This document shows positions 46,710 to 56,353 of a DNA stretch of 64,000 nt, piece by piece. Below the pieces are notes generated by a model. That model was not told the origin of the DNA, did not search any database, and saw only the letters and a program-made list of their open reading frames with translations. Within the stretch, counting starts at the first letter, position 1. Each line of letters begins with the position of its first letter. Made by a program: the position numbers and the translations under genes. Source of the stretch: Gigantopelta aegis (taxonomy: Eukaryota > Mollusca > Gastropoda > Neomphalida > Peltospiridae); NCBI RefSeq assembly GCF_016097555.1, contig NC_054704.1:49814594-49878593 (forward strand), in the 5' to 3' direction.

Positions 46710-47110
46710 AAAAAGTAAAGTTTGTTTTATTTAACGACGCCACTGGAGCACATTGATTTTTTTATCTTATCATCGGCTATTGGACGTCAAACATATGGTC
46801 ATTCTGACACTGTTTTTTTAGAGGAAACCCGCTGTCGCCACATAGGCTACTCTTTTACGACAGACAGCAAGGGATCTTTTATTTGCACTTCCCACAGGCA
46901 GGATAGCACAAGCCATGGCCTTTGTTGAACCAGTTATGGATCACTGGTCGGTGCAAGTGGTTTACACCTACCCATTGAGCCTTGCGGAGCACTCACTCAG
47001 GTTTTGGAGTCGGTATCTGGATTAAAAATCCCATGCCTCGACTGGGATCCGAACCCAGTACCTACCAGCCTGTATACCGATGGCCTAACCACGACGCCAC
47101 CGAGGCTGGT
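46710..47110 (-). mobile_element. SINE, full length, head type 1 + tail type 2
   Basis: Target duplication TCAATAACAGAGAAA (15 bp) at 46,695-46,709 and 47,111-47,125. Head on the minus strand starts CCAGCCTCGGTGGCGTCGTG, with a full centre and tail type 2. Confidence 0.92.
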
Positions 47111-47240
47111 TCAATAACAGAGAAAGTCCAATGTCCCTTGTGAGGGGTGTTGATGTATGTTAAGTATTTTTAAAATAAAAGGAAAGTGATCTCTGTGTTA
47201 CAAAACGTTACATGGGGTTGATATGGAATATAATAATGTT

Positions 47241-47397
47241 CAGTGGCGTAGGAAGGTGTCAAAACGTGGTTGGGGGGGGGGGGGCGACACAATTTTATAT
47301 TTACACACTTTCACACTATTGTAAAGCAAAATATCTGAAAAGTGGGGGGGGGGGGGGGGCACATTCCCCCCTTGCCTCCCCGCTTCCTACGCCAGTG
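47241..47397. mobile_element. Small TIR element with CAGTGGCGTAGGAAG ends
   Basis: CAGTGGCGTAGGAAGG at the left faces GCTTCCTACGCCAGTG at the right. The interior holds two G runs and a C run. About 157 bp, non-coding. Confidence 0.65.
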
Positions 47398-47491
47398 CTG
47401 TTTATGTTATTTATAATAGTTATGTTATTTATTTTATTTGATGGCTATTTTTAGAAGAGGAAATTTTGGATTAGTGAAATCTATTGCCAAA

Positions 47492-48433
47492 TACCAAACA
47501 ATCTGGTGTCAGCAAACATAGATTTTAAAAAACCCCACTATACAACATCAATAACAACAACAAAAACAAAAACAACAATTAATAACAATAACAAAATTTG
47601 TATTATATTTATAGGAATAAAATGACTAGGCCTATATAATAATAAAGTACTAGTATATTATAACAATAAAATTATGAAAGTAATTAAATTACTGCCCCAT
47701 TGATAACCGGAACAAGAACTTTACGTTTAAAAATACAACCGACAATAAATGTTAATACATGGTTATTATACCAAACAATCTGGTGTCAGCAAACATAGAT
47801 TAAATAAATTAAAAAAACCCCATACAACATCAATAACAACAACAATTAACAGTAACAAAATTTGTATTTTATTTATAGGAATAACATGACTAGGCGTATA
47901 TCATAATAAAATACTAGTATATTATACAAATAAATGGTCAAAAAAAAGAGTTTGTTTTATTTAACGACACCACTAGAGCACATTGATTTTTTATCTTATC
48001 ATCGGCTATTGGACGTCAAAGATATGGTCATTTTGACACTGTTTTGAAGAGGAAACCCGCTGTCGCCACATAGGCTACTCTTTTTTCGACAGGCAGCAAG
48101 GGATCTTTTATTTGCGCTTCCCACAGGCAGGATAGCACAAACCATGGCCTTTGTTGAACCAGTTATGGATCACTGGTCGGTGCAAGTGGTTTACACCTAC
48201 CCACTGAGCCTTGCGGAGCACTCACTCAGGGTTTGGAGTCGGTATCTGGATTAAAAATCCCATGCCTCGACTGGGATCCGAACCCAGTACCTACCAGCCT
48301 GTAGACCGATGGCCTGCCACGACGCCACCGAGGCCGGTAAATGGTCAAAGTAATTAAATTACCGTCCCATTGATAACGGGAACAAGAACTTTTACGTTTA
48401 GAAATACAGCCATCAATAAATGTTAATACATGG
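47492..48433. repeat. Tandem duplication, one unit interrupted by a SINE
   Basis: Unit 1 is 47,492-47,771. Unit 2 is 47,772-48,433 and is split by the SINE at 47,943-48,338. Shared text: ACCAAACAATCTGGTGTCAG, CAGTAACAAAATTTGTAT or similar, GATAAC-GGAACAAGAACTTT and AATGTTAATACATGGTTA. Confidence 0.8.
47943..48338 (-). mobile_element. SINE, full length, head type 1 + tail type 2
   Basis: Target duplication AAATGGTCAAA at 47,932-47,942 and 48,339-48,349. Very similar to the copy at 46,710, suggesting recent activity of this combination. Confidence 0.92.
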
Positions 48434-48441
48434 TTAAGAAT

Positions 48442-48590
48442 TACCGGCCTCTGTGGCGTCATGGTTAAGCAGTCGGACATAAGGCTGGTAGGTATAGAGT
48501 TCGCAGCCCGGCACCAGCTCCCACCCAGAACGAGTTTAGGTGTAAGACCACTCCACCCTCTTGTCGGTGGCCTCATGGTTAAGCAATCAG
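48442..48590 (+). mobile_element. tRNA-headed SINE of a different body type
   Basis: ACCGGCCTCTGTGGCGTCAT, GTTAAGCAGTCGGAC and a GAGTTCGCAGCCC B-box-like site are followed by CTCCCACCCAGAACGAGTTT and GGTGTAAGACCACTCC. The shared centre and tails are absent. A related copy is at 62,815-63,000 on the minus strand. Confidence 0.6.
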
Positions 48591-48875
48591 TACAGTAGAA
48601 AAGTCGGAAAAGGAGTAACTTATCAAATAGCTCTTGCCTTTCAACATAAGTCTAAAATAAAATGTTTTTTTCTTTTTCACAGCTTGGGTAATTACAGTGA
48701 GTGAAACCATGGTTTTCACACATCACGAGTTGACATAAAAATCGTATTCGAAGTTTAAAAAACACCATGAAATGGTCGATTTATTACAGACATTTTTCCT
48801 AATTTTTTTATACTATCTTTCGCTTTTTGCCATACATGTTTTACAATGTAATGTACATATATGTAATTGTTATTG

Positions 48876-49208
48876 TCACTGAGGTAATTTTAACCTTCTT
48901 TTACACAAAATTCTAGTGTAAGTCATCGCAGATTGTGTCACTGAGGTAATTTTAACCTTCTTTTACACAGAACTCTAGCGTAAATCATCATAGATTGTAT
49001 CACTGAGGTAATTTAAACCTGTTGATATAGACAGAACTCCAGCGTAAATCATCGCAGATTATGTCACTGAGGTAATTTTAACCTTCTTTTACACAGAACT
49101 CTAGCATAAATCATCGCAGATTGTGTCACTAAGGTAATTTTAACCTTCTTTTACACAGAACTCAAGCGTAAATCATCACAGATTGTATCACTGAGGTAAT
49201 TTAAATCT
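48876..49208. repeat. 62-bp minisatellite, about 5.4 copies
   Basis: Units start with TCACTGAGGTAATTTTAACC at 48,876, 48,938, 49,000, 49,064, 49,126 and 49,188. Four spacings are 62 and one is 64. Each includes a TTTTACACAGAACTCTAGCG block and AATCATCGCAGATTGTG. Confidence 0.92.
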
Positions 49209-50572
49209 GGTAATAAAGGTAGAGAAGCAAAGGAATATTTGTTTTACAGACCTCGCTGGTTATGGGGAGCTACATGTATCACTAGTGATGTTTCAATAAT
49301 CGCAAATAATCGAAAGTTGATTGGTTTGGCTACCGATGTAATAATCGATTATAAAAATCCATAATCGATTGTGTGGGAAAATGTTTACTGTAATTGTTCC
49401 TCCAGTAGAGATAATAGAATACATATAAATGTGTTGGGTTTGGTGTTTGCTTTCATATGGACACACACAAAAGGATATTAAATGGTTAGTAAAGGTGGAA
49501 TTGGCGATTTGAACAGAACGATGGTTCATGTCAAGTATGGTTGCTATTTTTCACGACTAGCAGGTTGCCTCTCGGTCGACCACATGTCAAATAACCAACA
49601 GCCATACATATTCACAATGTAGTTTGATGATCATAGAGCTTGGTGCATGTAAAAACATTTCCTTTCGGTTTCCACACTAATGCTTATGCATAGCTTCTGT
49701 ACTCTGACTTCAATGGATTTAGATTGAGTTTGGAGTTTTCCTTCTCCTAGGAGAGTTTCCTTACTAGGATTCTGAGCCTCTCCAGCCCAGTTTTGATTTT
49801 GGAGTTTCCTTCTAGACAGTTGTCTTTCTTGACTCACGTCCTTTGTCTGTCCGGTCCATATTAATCTAGTTTCTACACTTTGACCAGTCCAGCTTGGGTG
49901 ACCCTACAAGGAGCTGATGCTCCACCTGACATAGCTCTCCGAGTCATGGAGACATGCAGTCTACCTCACCACGTCAAGGAATGGACCATGAGATAGGCAA
50001 TGTAGTTTCAAAACAAAATTTAACTTAACTTAATATACACTCTTAAAATAAGCTAGCAAACGGTGAATTGCATTGACTAATATTGTAACTTTCACACCTG
50101 CTACATTTTTGTCTGGGTAGCAAGTTTCAAAATATATACTCACTGTGTGGGACCGACACTTGATATTGGTACTATCGAAACGACAAATCTTGAAGTAGAG
50201 AAAATAATTATTAAAGTATGTCTTTTATCAGTTACTTTCTGTTATAGGTCAGTTACCATTGTTCATGTTCGGTGAGGTTCATATAACTGTAACATTGTAT
50301 AACACAGTTTACATAATGCATTTGTTTCATTAAACATTTAATTGACGACTGTACGACGAATTGTAGAAGTATATACGGTGAATTGCTATAGTTAGTTTTA
50401 AAATCTCGACTGACATTTAAACTGTTTACTCAAAATCAACAGTTTGTCCTATTTGCTAAAAGTCTTGATTATAGGTCTGTAAGTATTGCTTAATTAGCAG
50501 TTATACATTTCTTTAAGTTAATGGTAAAACAAGTTTATTACTGTAATTCAGTCATGGTAGCAAGATATGTAG

Positions 50573-50614
<42 letters not shown>

Positions 50615-51057
50615 CTACAACAGTACCAATATCTGGTGTCTTTCCCACAGTGATACCGAGAGAGTAAGTAAGGGACCACCTGGTCGTCCTTATGGTTTGA
50701 TGTGGGAAATTGCTTTTGGCTGCGTGTGTTCGCGCAAGATGATTCCTCATGGGTGAAACTCTTCTTGCCTTATCATAATGGGATTTAATTGGAGGTTTTA
50801 GTTGCAGTCACTCTGCTGTTGCAGTCCTCGAAATAAGCTGGGTATTATTTATTATGTGTCACCAGACACCTGAGAAAATCGTGAAAACCACGCATTGCAA
50901 ACAAAAACGTGATCACAAACAAAGCATTGGTTAAGGGAAAATACCAACACATAGACGTAACCAATACAAGACTTGATCTTTCGTTTGCGAATTATTTTGG
51001 GGGCTGTGTTAATGTGATCTATTATTCCTATCCAAAATTAGTATGTATGTGATAGCA
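49209..51057. other. Upstream region of the 1210-residue gene
   Basis: No gene recognised. 49,280-49,375 holds several AATCGATTAT-type palindromes, an (AT)n run is at 50,574-50,612, and the rest looks single-copy. A possible non-coding exon may end at 51,058 with a CAG/GTAAGA donor. Confidence 0.4.
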
Positions 51058-51058
51058 G

Positions 51059-51129
51059 GTAAGACATAATGCACTACGATAAACTTGTTTCTTTTGTTTG
51101 TACTTAATATGGTATTGCTTGTATTTCAG
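51059..51129 (+). other. Candidate short 5'-leader intron
   Basis: GATAGCAG/GTAAGACATA at 51,059 and a pyrimidine-rich TTGTATTTCAG ending at 51,129 would delimit a 71-base intron just before the ATG. Both signals are strong; the short length is the reason for caution. Confidence 0.4.
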
Positions 51130-51130
51130 A

Positions 51131-54100
51131 ATGCTGAATAATCCTGCCGTTGTGAATTCTTTGGCCAAACTAAGAAAGAATAGAAACAAGGAGAATCCTC
51201 TTTCTGGGAGTTCTGATCACTTATCTTCACTGATATCAGATGCAAGCTATGCATATTCTCAGTTATATGGGGAATCTTCAACGTCACAGGTATTGTCTAA
51301 TACAGACACTAATGATAAAAGCAGAAGGATGGCCAACAGTGGTTTTGAGTATGGCGACAGAAAAGCGTCCAGAGACGCAGATAAAAGTGAAATACAGAAA
51401 AAGAGAAAATATGAAGAAGACAGTCATGATAATTCCAAAAAGCAAAAAGTGTCACCTTCTGTAAGTGTTAGGGGCAGAACAGCAAAAAGGATTGTTGATA
51501 AATATCCTGGAAGTTCTGGCCCTGCCAACATACAAAGGGAAAAGCACCACACAAGAAATGGTGACCCCGGAGACAAGACATTAGACAGCTGTTTTAAAGG
51601 TGATAAACATTCATTAGATAATGGGACCAAGGATAAGAAAAAGGCACACGAAAATGATAAGAGAAGAAAAGGTGAAAAAGAAACGAGTGTAAAAAAAGAT
51701 GAAAAGGAAAAGAGTGTAAGAAAAGGTGAAAAGAGTGTAAGAAAAGACCACATATATGAAAGGGATAAAAAGACCATAAGTACCTCCAAAACTGACCACA
51801 GTACAATCGGAGCAACTGAGAAATATGACCAGAAAGAAAGAAATGATAAGAGAAGAAAAGGTGAAAAGGAAAAGACTGTAAGAAAAGACCACATATATGA
51901 AAGGGATAAAAAGACTGTAAGTACCTCCAAAACTGACCACAGTACAATCGGAGCAACGGAGAAATATGACCGGAGAGAAAGAAATGATAAGAGAAGAAAA
52001 GGTGAACAGGAAAACAGTGTAACTAAAGACCACATATATGAAAGGGATAAAAACACCAGAGATACCTCCAAAAGTGACCACAGTGCAATTGGAGCAACTG
52101 AGAAATACGACCAGAGAGAAAGAAACTCTCATTCTGACAAAACTCGACATAAACGTTTGGACCCAAGAAGTCATCAAAGTTCCCCGTCTTCCAAAGGTGT
52201 TTGCACAGAAAACACTGACCTGGGGAATGGTGCAAGTCATTTAACACCGATTTCAGAAAAACGGGCTATTCTGGAAGATGACGTTGAACACAAAGACAGT
52301 ATCAGTCATTCCGATAAGAAAAAGTATACAGAACCTGGTCAACATGGTATTAAAACAAGAGATAATCCAATTCACTTGACACAAGGGTTACCGAACCTGG
52401 TTAGTATGGAATGTATTGATCACAATATTATACCCGTTTCATCACCAGTTTTAAAACAAGTAGTTGATATGGAGAGTGGTGTTGCTAATGTTGAACAGAA
52501 CAATTGTCCAGATAGTTCACAAGTTTCACCAAAGACAATTTCTAAGGAAGCTGATGATCTGGGGAGTACTAGTCATGCACCATTGATTTCACAAAAAACA
52601 GTCATTCTGGGACACAATCCTTCACCAAATAATATCTGTAGTGATGGTGATAATAAGAGTAATTCAGCACGGGTGTTGGCAAAATCAATTGGTCTTGAAC
52701 ATGTTCAACATGTTATACAGGTGGATGATGTGCATGATCGATCAATAATTTTAGAAATAACATTAAATGTGAAAGGTGATGTAAAGGCTGTTAAACAGAG
52801 AAATAGAGCCCGCAATATACCACTGGCTTCACTCAAACGAAAGCAGGTACGAGATGGTGATACAACTACAAAACAAAGCGACAGTGCAGTTCATTTAGCA
52901 AAAGAAATTATTCTGGAAGGTGGGGACCATATTGATGATGAGGTGAATCATTTGCTGCCTTCACCAAAGAAAATTCGTATACAATATACTACTGTTTACA
53001 GTCCTTCAAGTAACAGTGAGAATAAGGCTTTAAAGGGATTGTCATCTGCAGCTGAAACTGATGAGACAAACGACCATGGTAAAGGTGCCAAATGTCATGA
53101 AACTGATGAAGAAAGTTCAACTTCAAGTTCTGATGAAGAAAGTTCAAGTTCTGATGATACATCATCAGATAGTGACAGTGACGTGGGTGAACGTAATTCA
53201 GTTTACCCTGCATCAAGTGGAATTCATAACAATTCTCAGCAGATTGTGAATGGTTCTGATAATCCACATGTTTTAAAATTATTTGACAGACTGAAGCCCT
53301 TAAATGAATTGTTAAGTAGCATGCTGAGTAGTCAGAATAGAAGAACGGATGCATCCAAGACGGATGTTTCTAAAGTTTCAAAAACTTCAGTGAGTAGCAA
53401 ACAGACAGGTAAAGGAAAAGATTCCAAAGCAAACGATGCTACAGCAAAAATAGTCTCAGATAAACGTCATACTATCAGTGACAAAGACAAACCAGTTTCT
53501 AAAGTTTCAAAAACTTCAGCCAGTCACACACAGACAGGTAAAGCAAAATATTCCAAAGCAAAGGATACCACAGCAAAAATAGTCTCAGATAAAAGTGATA
53601 CTATCAGTGACAAAGACAAACCAGGTTCTAAAGTTTCAAAAACTTCAGCCAGTCACACACAGAGAGGTAAAGCAAAATATTCCAAAGCAAAGGATACCAC
53701 AGCAGAAATAGTCTCAGATAAAAGTGATACTATCAGTGACAAAGACAAACCAGTTTCTAAAGTTTCAAAAACTTCAGCCAGTCACACACAGAGAGGTAAA
53801 GCAAAATATTCCAAAGCAAAGGATACCACAGCAAAAATAGTCTCAGATAAAAGTGATACTATCAGTGACAAAGACAGTCCAGTTTACAATGAAAACAGTA
53901 TTAGGTATCCATGCATTTCATTGGATGATGAAGATTGGTCACTGCAGCTGCACGTGGTCAGTGATGAAGAAATAAGCGATGCTAGCTCTTTAGAGGATGG
54001 GGAATTACAGAATGAATCTCCAGATGACTACATTGTTAGCAAACGTCTAACTGAAAGAAAGCCCAATTTTGAACCCCTAATCAAATTAAAGACACCAAAC

Positions 54101-54763
54101 ATTTCAGCATCCACCAGTGGACAGCAAAGAGGACAAAGAAAGGGAACAAAATTGAGTATGGATTTATACCGACCTATGATTGGTGAATCAAGTTCTGATG
54201 AAGAAAGTTCAACTTCAAGTTCTGATGAAGAAAGTTCAACTCCAAGTTCTGATGAAAAAAGTTCAAGTTCTGATGATACATCATCAGATAGTGACAGTGA
54301 CGTGGATGAACGTAATTCAGTTTACCCTGCATCAAGTGGAATTCATAATCCACATGTTTTTAAATTATTTGACAGACTGAAGCCCTTAAATGAATTGTTC
54401 AGTAGCATGCTGATTAGTCAGAATAGAAGAACGGACGCATCCAAGACGGATGTCTCTAAAGTTTCAAAAACTTCAGTGAGTAGCAAATTAAAGACACCAA
54501 ACATTTCAGCATCCACCAGTGGACAGCAAAGAGGACAAAGAAAGGGAACAAAATTGAGTATGGATTTATACCGACCTATGACTGGTGAATCTCATTCTTC
54601 AAATCAAGCCACCAAGGCATTTTCAACGTTAAAGGGTTATAAAATACCACGGAAAAGTTCCTTGGGCTCACAAAAAAGGCCATTTTCAGATGTCGGCAGC
54701 ATTGACAGGACTCCTAAGAGAAAAAGACTTGAAAAATCACCCAGTCAATCTGTAGGCTGGTAG
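51131..54763 (+). CDS. Large charged Ser/Lys-rich repeat protein, unrecognised
   Basis: The coding frame is one exon of 1,210 codons. I chose the ATG at 51,131 because a TTTGTATTTCAG acceptor ends one base before it; the earlier in-frame ATG at 51,098 lies in the presumed intron. The product starts MLNNPAVVNSLAKLRKNRNK and has many Lys/Arg patches (KKRKYEED, SKKQKVSPS, TPKRKRLEKS) that look like nuclear localisation signals. It contains three 47-residue repeats, four 43-residue repeats, SSDEESSTSSSDEESS acidic Ser runs that look like CK2 sites, and a late duplicated block. An acidic segment, SLDDEDWSLQLHVVSDEEIS, lies between. No folded domain, membrane segment or signal peptide is seen. It is probably a disordered nuclear protein; that is inference from composition. 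AATAAA follows at 54,784. Confidence 0.75.
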   Translation: MLNNPAVVNSLAKLRKNRNKENPLSGSSDHLSSLISDASYAYSQLYGESSTSQVLSNTDTNDKSRRMANSGFEYGDRKASRDADKSEIQKKRKYEEDSHDNSKKQKVSPSVSVRGRTAKRIVDKYPGSSGPANIQREKHHTRNGDPGDKTLDSCFKGDKHSLDNGTKDKKKAHENDKRRKGEKETSVKKDEKEKSVRKGEKSVRKDHIYERDKKTISTSKTDHSTIGATEKYDQKERNDKRRKGEKEKTVRKDHIYERDKKTVSTSKTDHSTIGATEKYDRRERNDKRRKGEQENSVTKDHIYERDKNTRDTSKSDHSAIGATEKYDQRERNSHSDKTRHKRLDPRSHQSSPSSKGVCTENTDLGNGASHLTPISEKRAILEDDVEHKDSISHSDKKKYTEPGQHGIKTRDNPIHLTQGLPNLVSMECIDHNIIPVSSPVLKQVVDMESGVANVEQNNCPDSSQVSPKTISKEADDLGSTSHAPLISQKTVILGHNPSPNNICSDGDNKSNSARVLAKSIGLEHVQHVIQVDDVHDRSIILEITLNVKGDVKAVKQRNRARNIPLASLKRKQVRDGDTTTKQSDSAVHLAKEIILEGGDHIDDEVNHLLPSPKKIRIQYTTVYSPSSNSENKALKGLSSAAETDETNDHGKGAKCHETDEESSTSSSDEESSSSDDTSSDSDSDVGERNSVYPASSGIHNNSQQIVNGSDNPHVLKLFDRLKPLNELLSSMLSSQNRRTDASKTDVSKVSKTSVSSKQTGKGKDSKANDATAKIVSDKRHTISDKDKPVSKVSKTSASHTQTGKAKYSKAKDTTAKIVSDKSDTISDKDKPGSKVSKTSASHTQRGKAKYSKAKDTTAEIVSDKSDTISDKDKPVSKVSKTSASHTQRGKAKYSKAKDTTAKIVSDKSDTISDKDSPVYNENSIRYPCISLDDEDWSLQLHVVSDEEISDASSLEDGELQNESPDDYIVSKRLTERKPNFEPLIKLKTPNISASTSGQQRGQRKGTKLSMDLYRPMIGESSSDEESSTSSSDEESSTPSSDEKSSSSDDTSSDSDSDVDERNSVYPASSGIHNPHVFKLFDRLKPLNELFSSMLISQNRRTDASKTDVSKVSKTSVSSKLKTPNISASTSGQQRGQRKGTKLSMDLYRPMTGESHSSNQATKAFSTLKGYKIPRKSSLGSQKRPFSDVGSIDRTPKRKRLEKSPSQSVGW
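51746..52130 (+). repeat. Three 141-bp coding repeats (47 residues)
   Basis: Units start with DHIYERDKKT at 51,746, 51,887 and 52,028. Each continues with STSKTDHSTIGATEKYD and NDKRRKGE. They are highly basic and contain regular Ser/Thr positions. Confidence 0.9.
53369..53880 (+). repeat. Four 129-bp coding repeats (43 residues)
   Basis: Units start with SKVSKTSASHTQ at 53,369, 53,498, 53,627 and 53,756 and contain KAKYSKAKDTTAKIVSDK and SDTISDKDKP. Copies 2-4 are almost identical, so the expansion looks recent. Confidence 0.9.
54187..54590 (+). repeat. Late duplicated coding block
   Basis: The SSDEESSTSSSDEES to SKTSVSSK segment at 53,103-53,402 recurs at 54,187-54,486. The LKTPNISASTSGQQRGQRK to DLYRPM segment at 54,086-54,180 recurs at 54,487-54,583. 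The duplication is in frame. Confidence 0.85.
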
Positions 54764-54783
54764 TCTGACAGTGATTTGATAAA

Positions 54784-54789
54784 AATAAA
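54784..54789 (+). terminator. Polyadenylation signal of the 1210-residue gene
   Basis: AATAAA 21 bases after the TAG at 54,761-54,763. Confidence 0.5.
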
Positions 54790-55002
54790 TGTATATATCA
54801 AATTTACATATGGCAGTTCTTGTTTGTACATGTTTGTACTGAATGTTTGAGTGGATATTTGGTTAACTGCATATCTTTATGTGGGCTCTGAAAAGAATTT
54901 GACTTGTCCAAATAGTTCCCCAGCAAGAACGTGTTGTTGTCATTATACAAATATTAACATCTACAAGCACCTAACAATTAAGGCCTGAATAAATAAATAA
55001 AT

Positions 55003-55105
55003 AAATAGATGATGAATGAATGAATTAGTGAGTAAGTGAGTTCGTGAATGAGTGAGTGAGTGTATGTACGTATGAATGAATGAATAAATGAATGAATGGA
55101 TGGAT
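55003..55105. repeat. Degenerate GAAT/GAGT tetranucleotide repeat
   Basis: TGAATGAATGAATTAGTGAG and similar tetramers over about 100 bases. Confidence 0.85.
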
Positions 55106-55296
55106 GAATGGAAGACCAAACAAATCGTGAGGGTAGTTAACAAAACGACGCCAATGCATCTGCATACTACGATGCTCAGTCCAGTCATGAATGTATCTCA
55201 AACAATGAAGAATCGTGAAGATGATGTGACAAAATTTAATGTATTTATGTTTATAATATTCTTCCACAATATCGCATTATTATAGTGTAACTTATT

Positions 55297-56353
55297 ATGG
55301 TAGTATTAAACAAAATAACTTCCGTCTGGGTCAAAGTTCGAGGTGCACCAGACACCACAAGTCCTGTGATTGGTGATAAATGTGAGTGTGTTGGTTGTAA
55401 ACAAAATAGTTTCATCTGGACAAAAGATATATGCAATTTTAGTTCATCAAGTACCACTGTGTCAAGTAGCCTTGTGCTTGAAACATGTATGGGGTACCTG
55501 TAAAAAAAAGTACTCGAATTTTGTGCGGAACTAAAGTCCAAACCAAATTGTTAACAACTACAATAAATTACTCTCCTACCTTTAATTACCAGACACAAGT
55601 TGTGAAAAAACCATTACATGACACAGATTCCACATATGAGACTGTAACGATGTCGCCAGTATCGACTTCGCTGAGATAGCATAAGGCAAAATACATGCAG
55701 TTTTCTGCCGTCTGCCATTTGTTTTTTTTATGGAATACTCTTCAAGAGGGTGAAAGCCTGCAAAGTTTGTGACATAATTAATATAAAATCAATGATCTCT
55801 AGTGGTATCATTAAATAAAAAAATAAAAAATAATAATAAAATTAATATGACGTCATCACTTTTGTTTTTTTTATATCATAACATGTTATGACGTTGTTAG
55901 ATTAAGTCATATCATTTCACCCCCTCTTGGAGAATATTCCATAAAAAGTCAAAATGGCAGCCGGCACAAAATTACATGTTTTTCGCCCTATGCGATCTCA
56001 GCGAAGTCGATATAGGTGACATGGTTATCATCTAGTATGTGGAATCGGTCATTGTAATGTTTTTTTCAAGATTTCTGTCTGGACAAAATGTGGGTAAAAT
56101 CTAACGAAAAATAAAGGTAGGAGAGCAATTTTTCGTAGTTGTTAACATTTTGGTTCGGACTTTAGGTAGTCATAGACGCTACCCGTTATCTCAGAAACGA
56201 GCAGCTTGACCCCATTTTTTCTGATTCACTTTGAGAGTGAAGGGTGGTAGTATTTATATCCGTGGTGTTTATGTTGATTGATACGCTGAAGGTAGGAGTT
56301 TTAGCCACATGTTACTATTGTCGTCTATGGGATTTGATTTGGTAGTATACACC
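55297..56353. mobile_element. Palindromic repeat element, about 1.06 kb
   Basis: Outer parts match 2021-2453 in reverse complement. The centre is a large inverted repeat: CCAAACCAAATTGTTAACAA and TACTCTCCTACCTTTAATT (from 55,537) face ATAAAGGTAGGAGAGCAATT and GTTGTTAACATTTTGGTTCG (to 56,160). CGACTTCGCTGAGATAGCAT faces ATGCGATCTCAGCGAAGTCG. Between the arms is a decayed SINE tail near 55,735-55,830 (AATCAATGATCTCTAGTGG). No transposase. Confidence 0.7.

Noticed and set aside
51424-52240. Long hydrophobic minus-strand frames that look like membrane proteins
   Set aside because: Antisense of the Lys-rich repeats of the 1210-residue protein; AAR codons read as Phe/Leu on the other strand.
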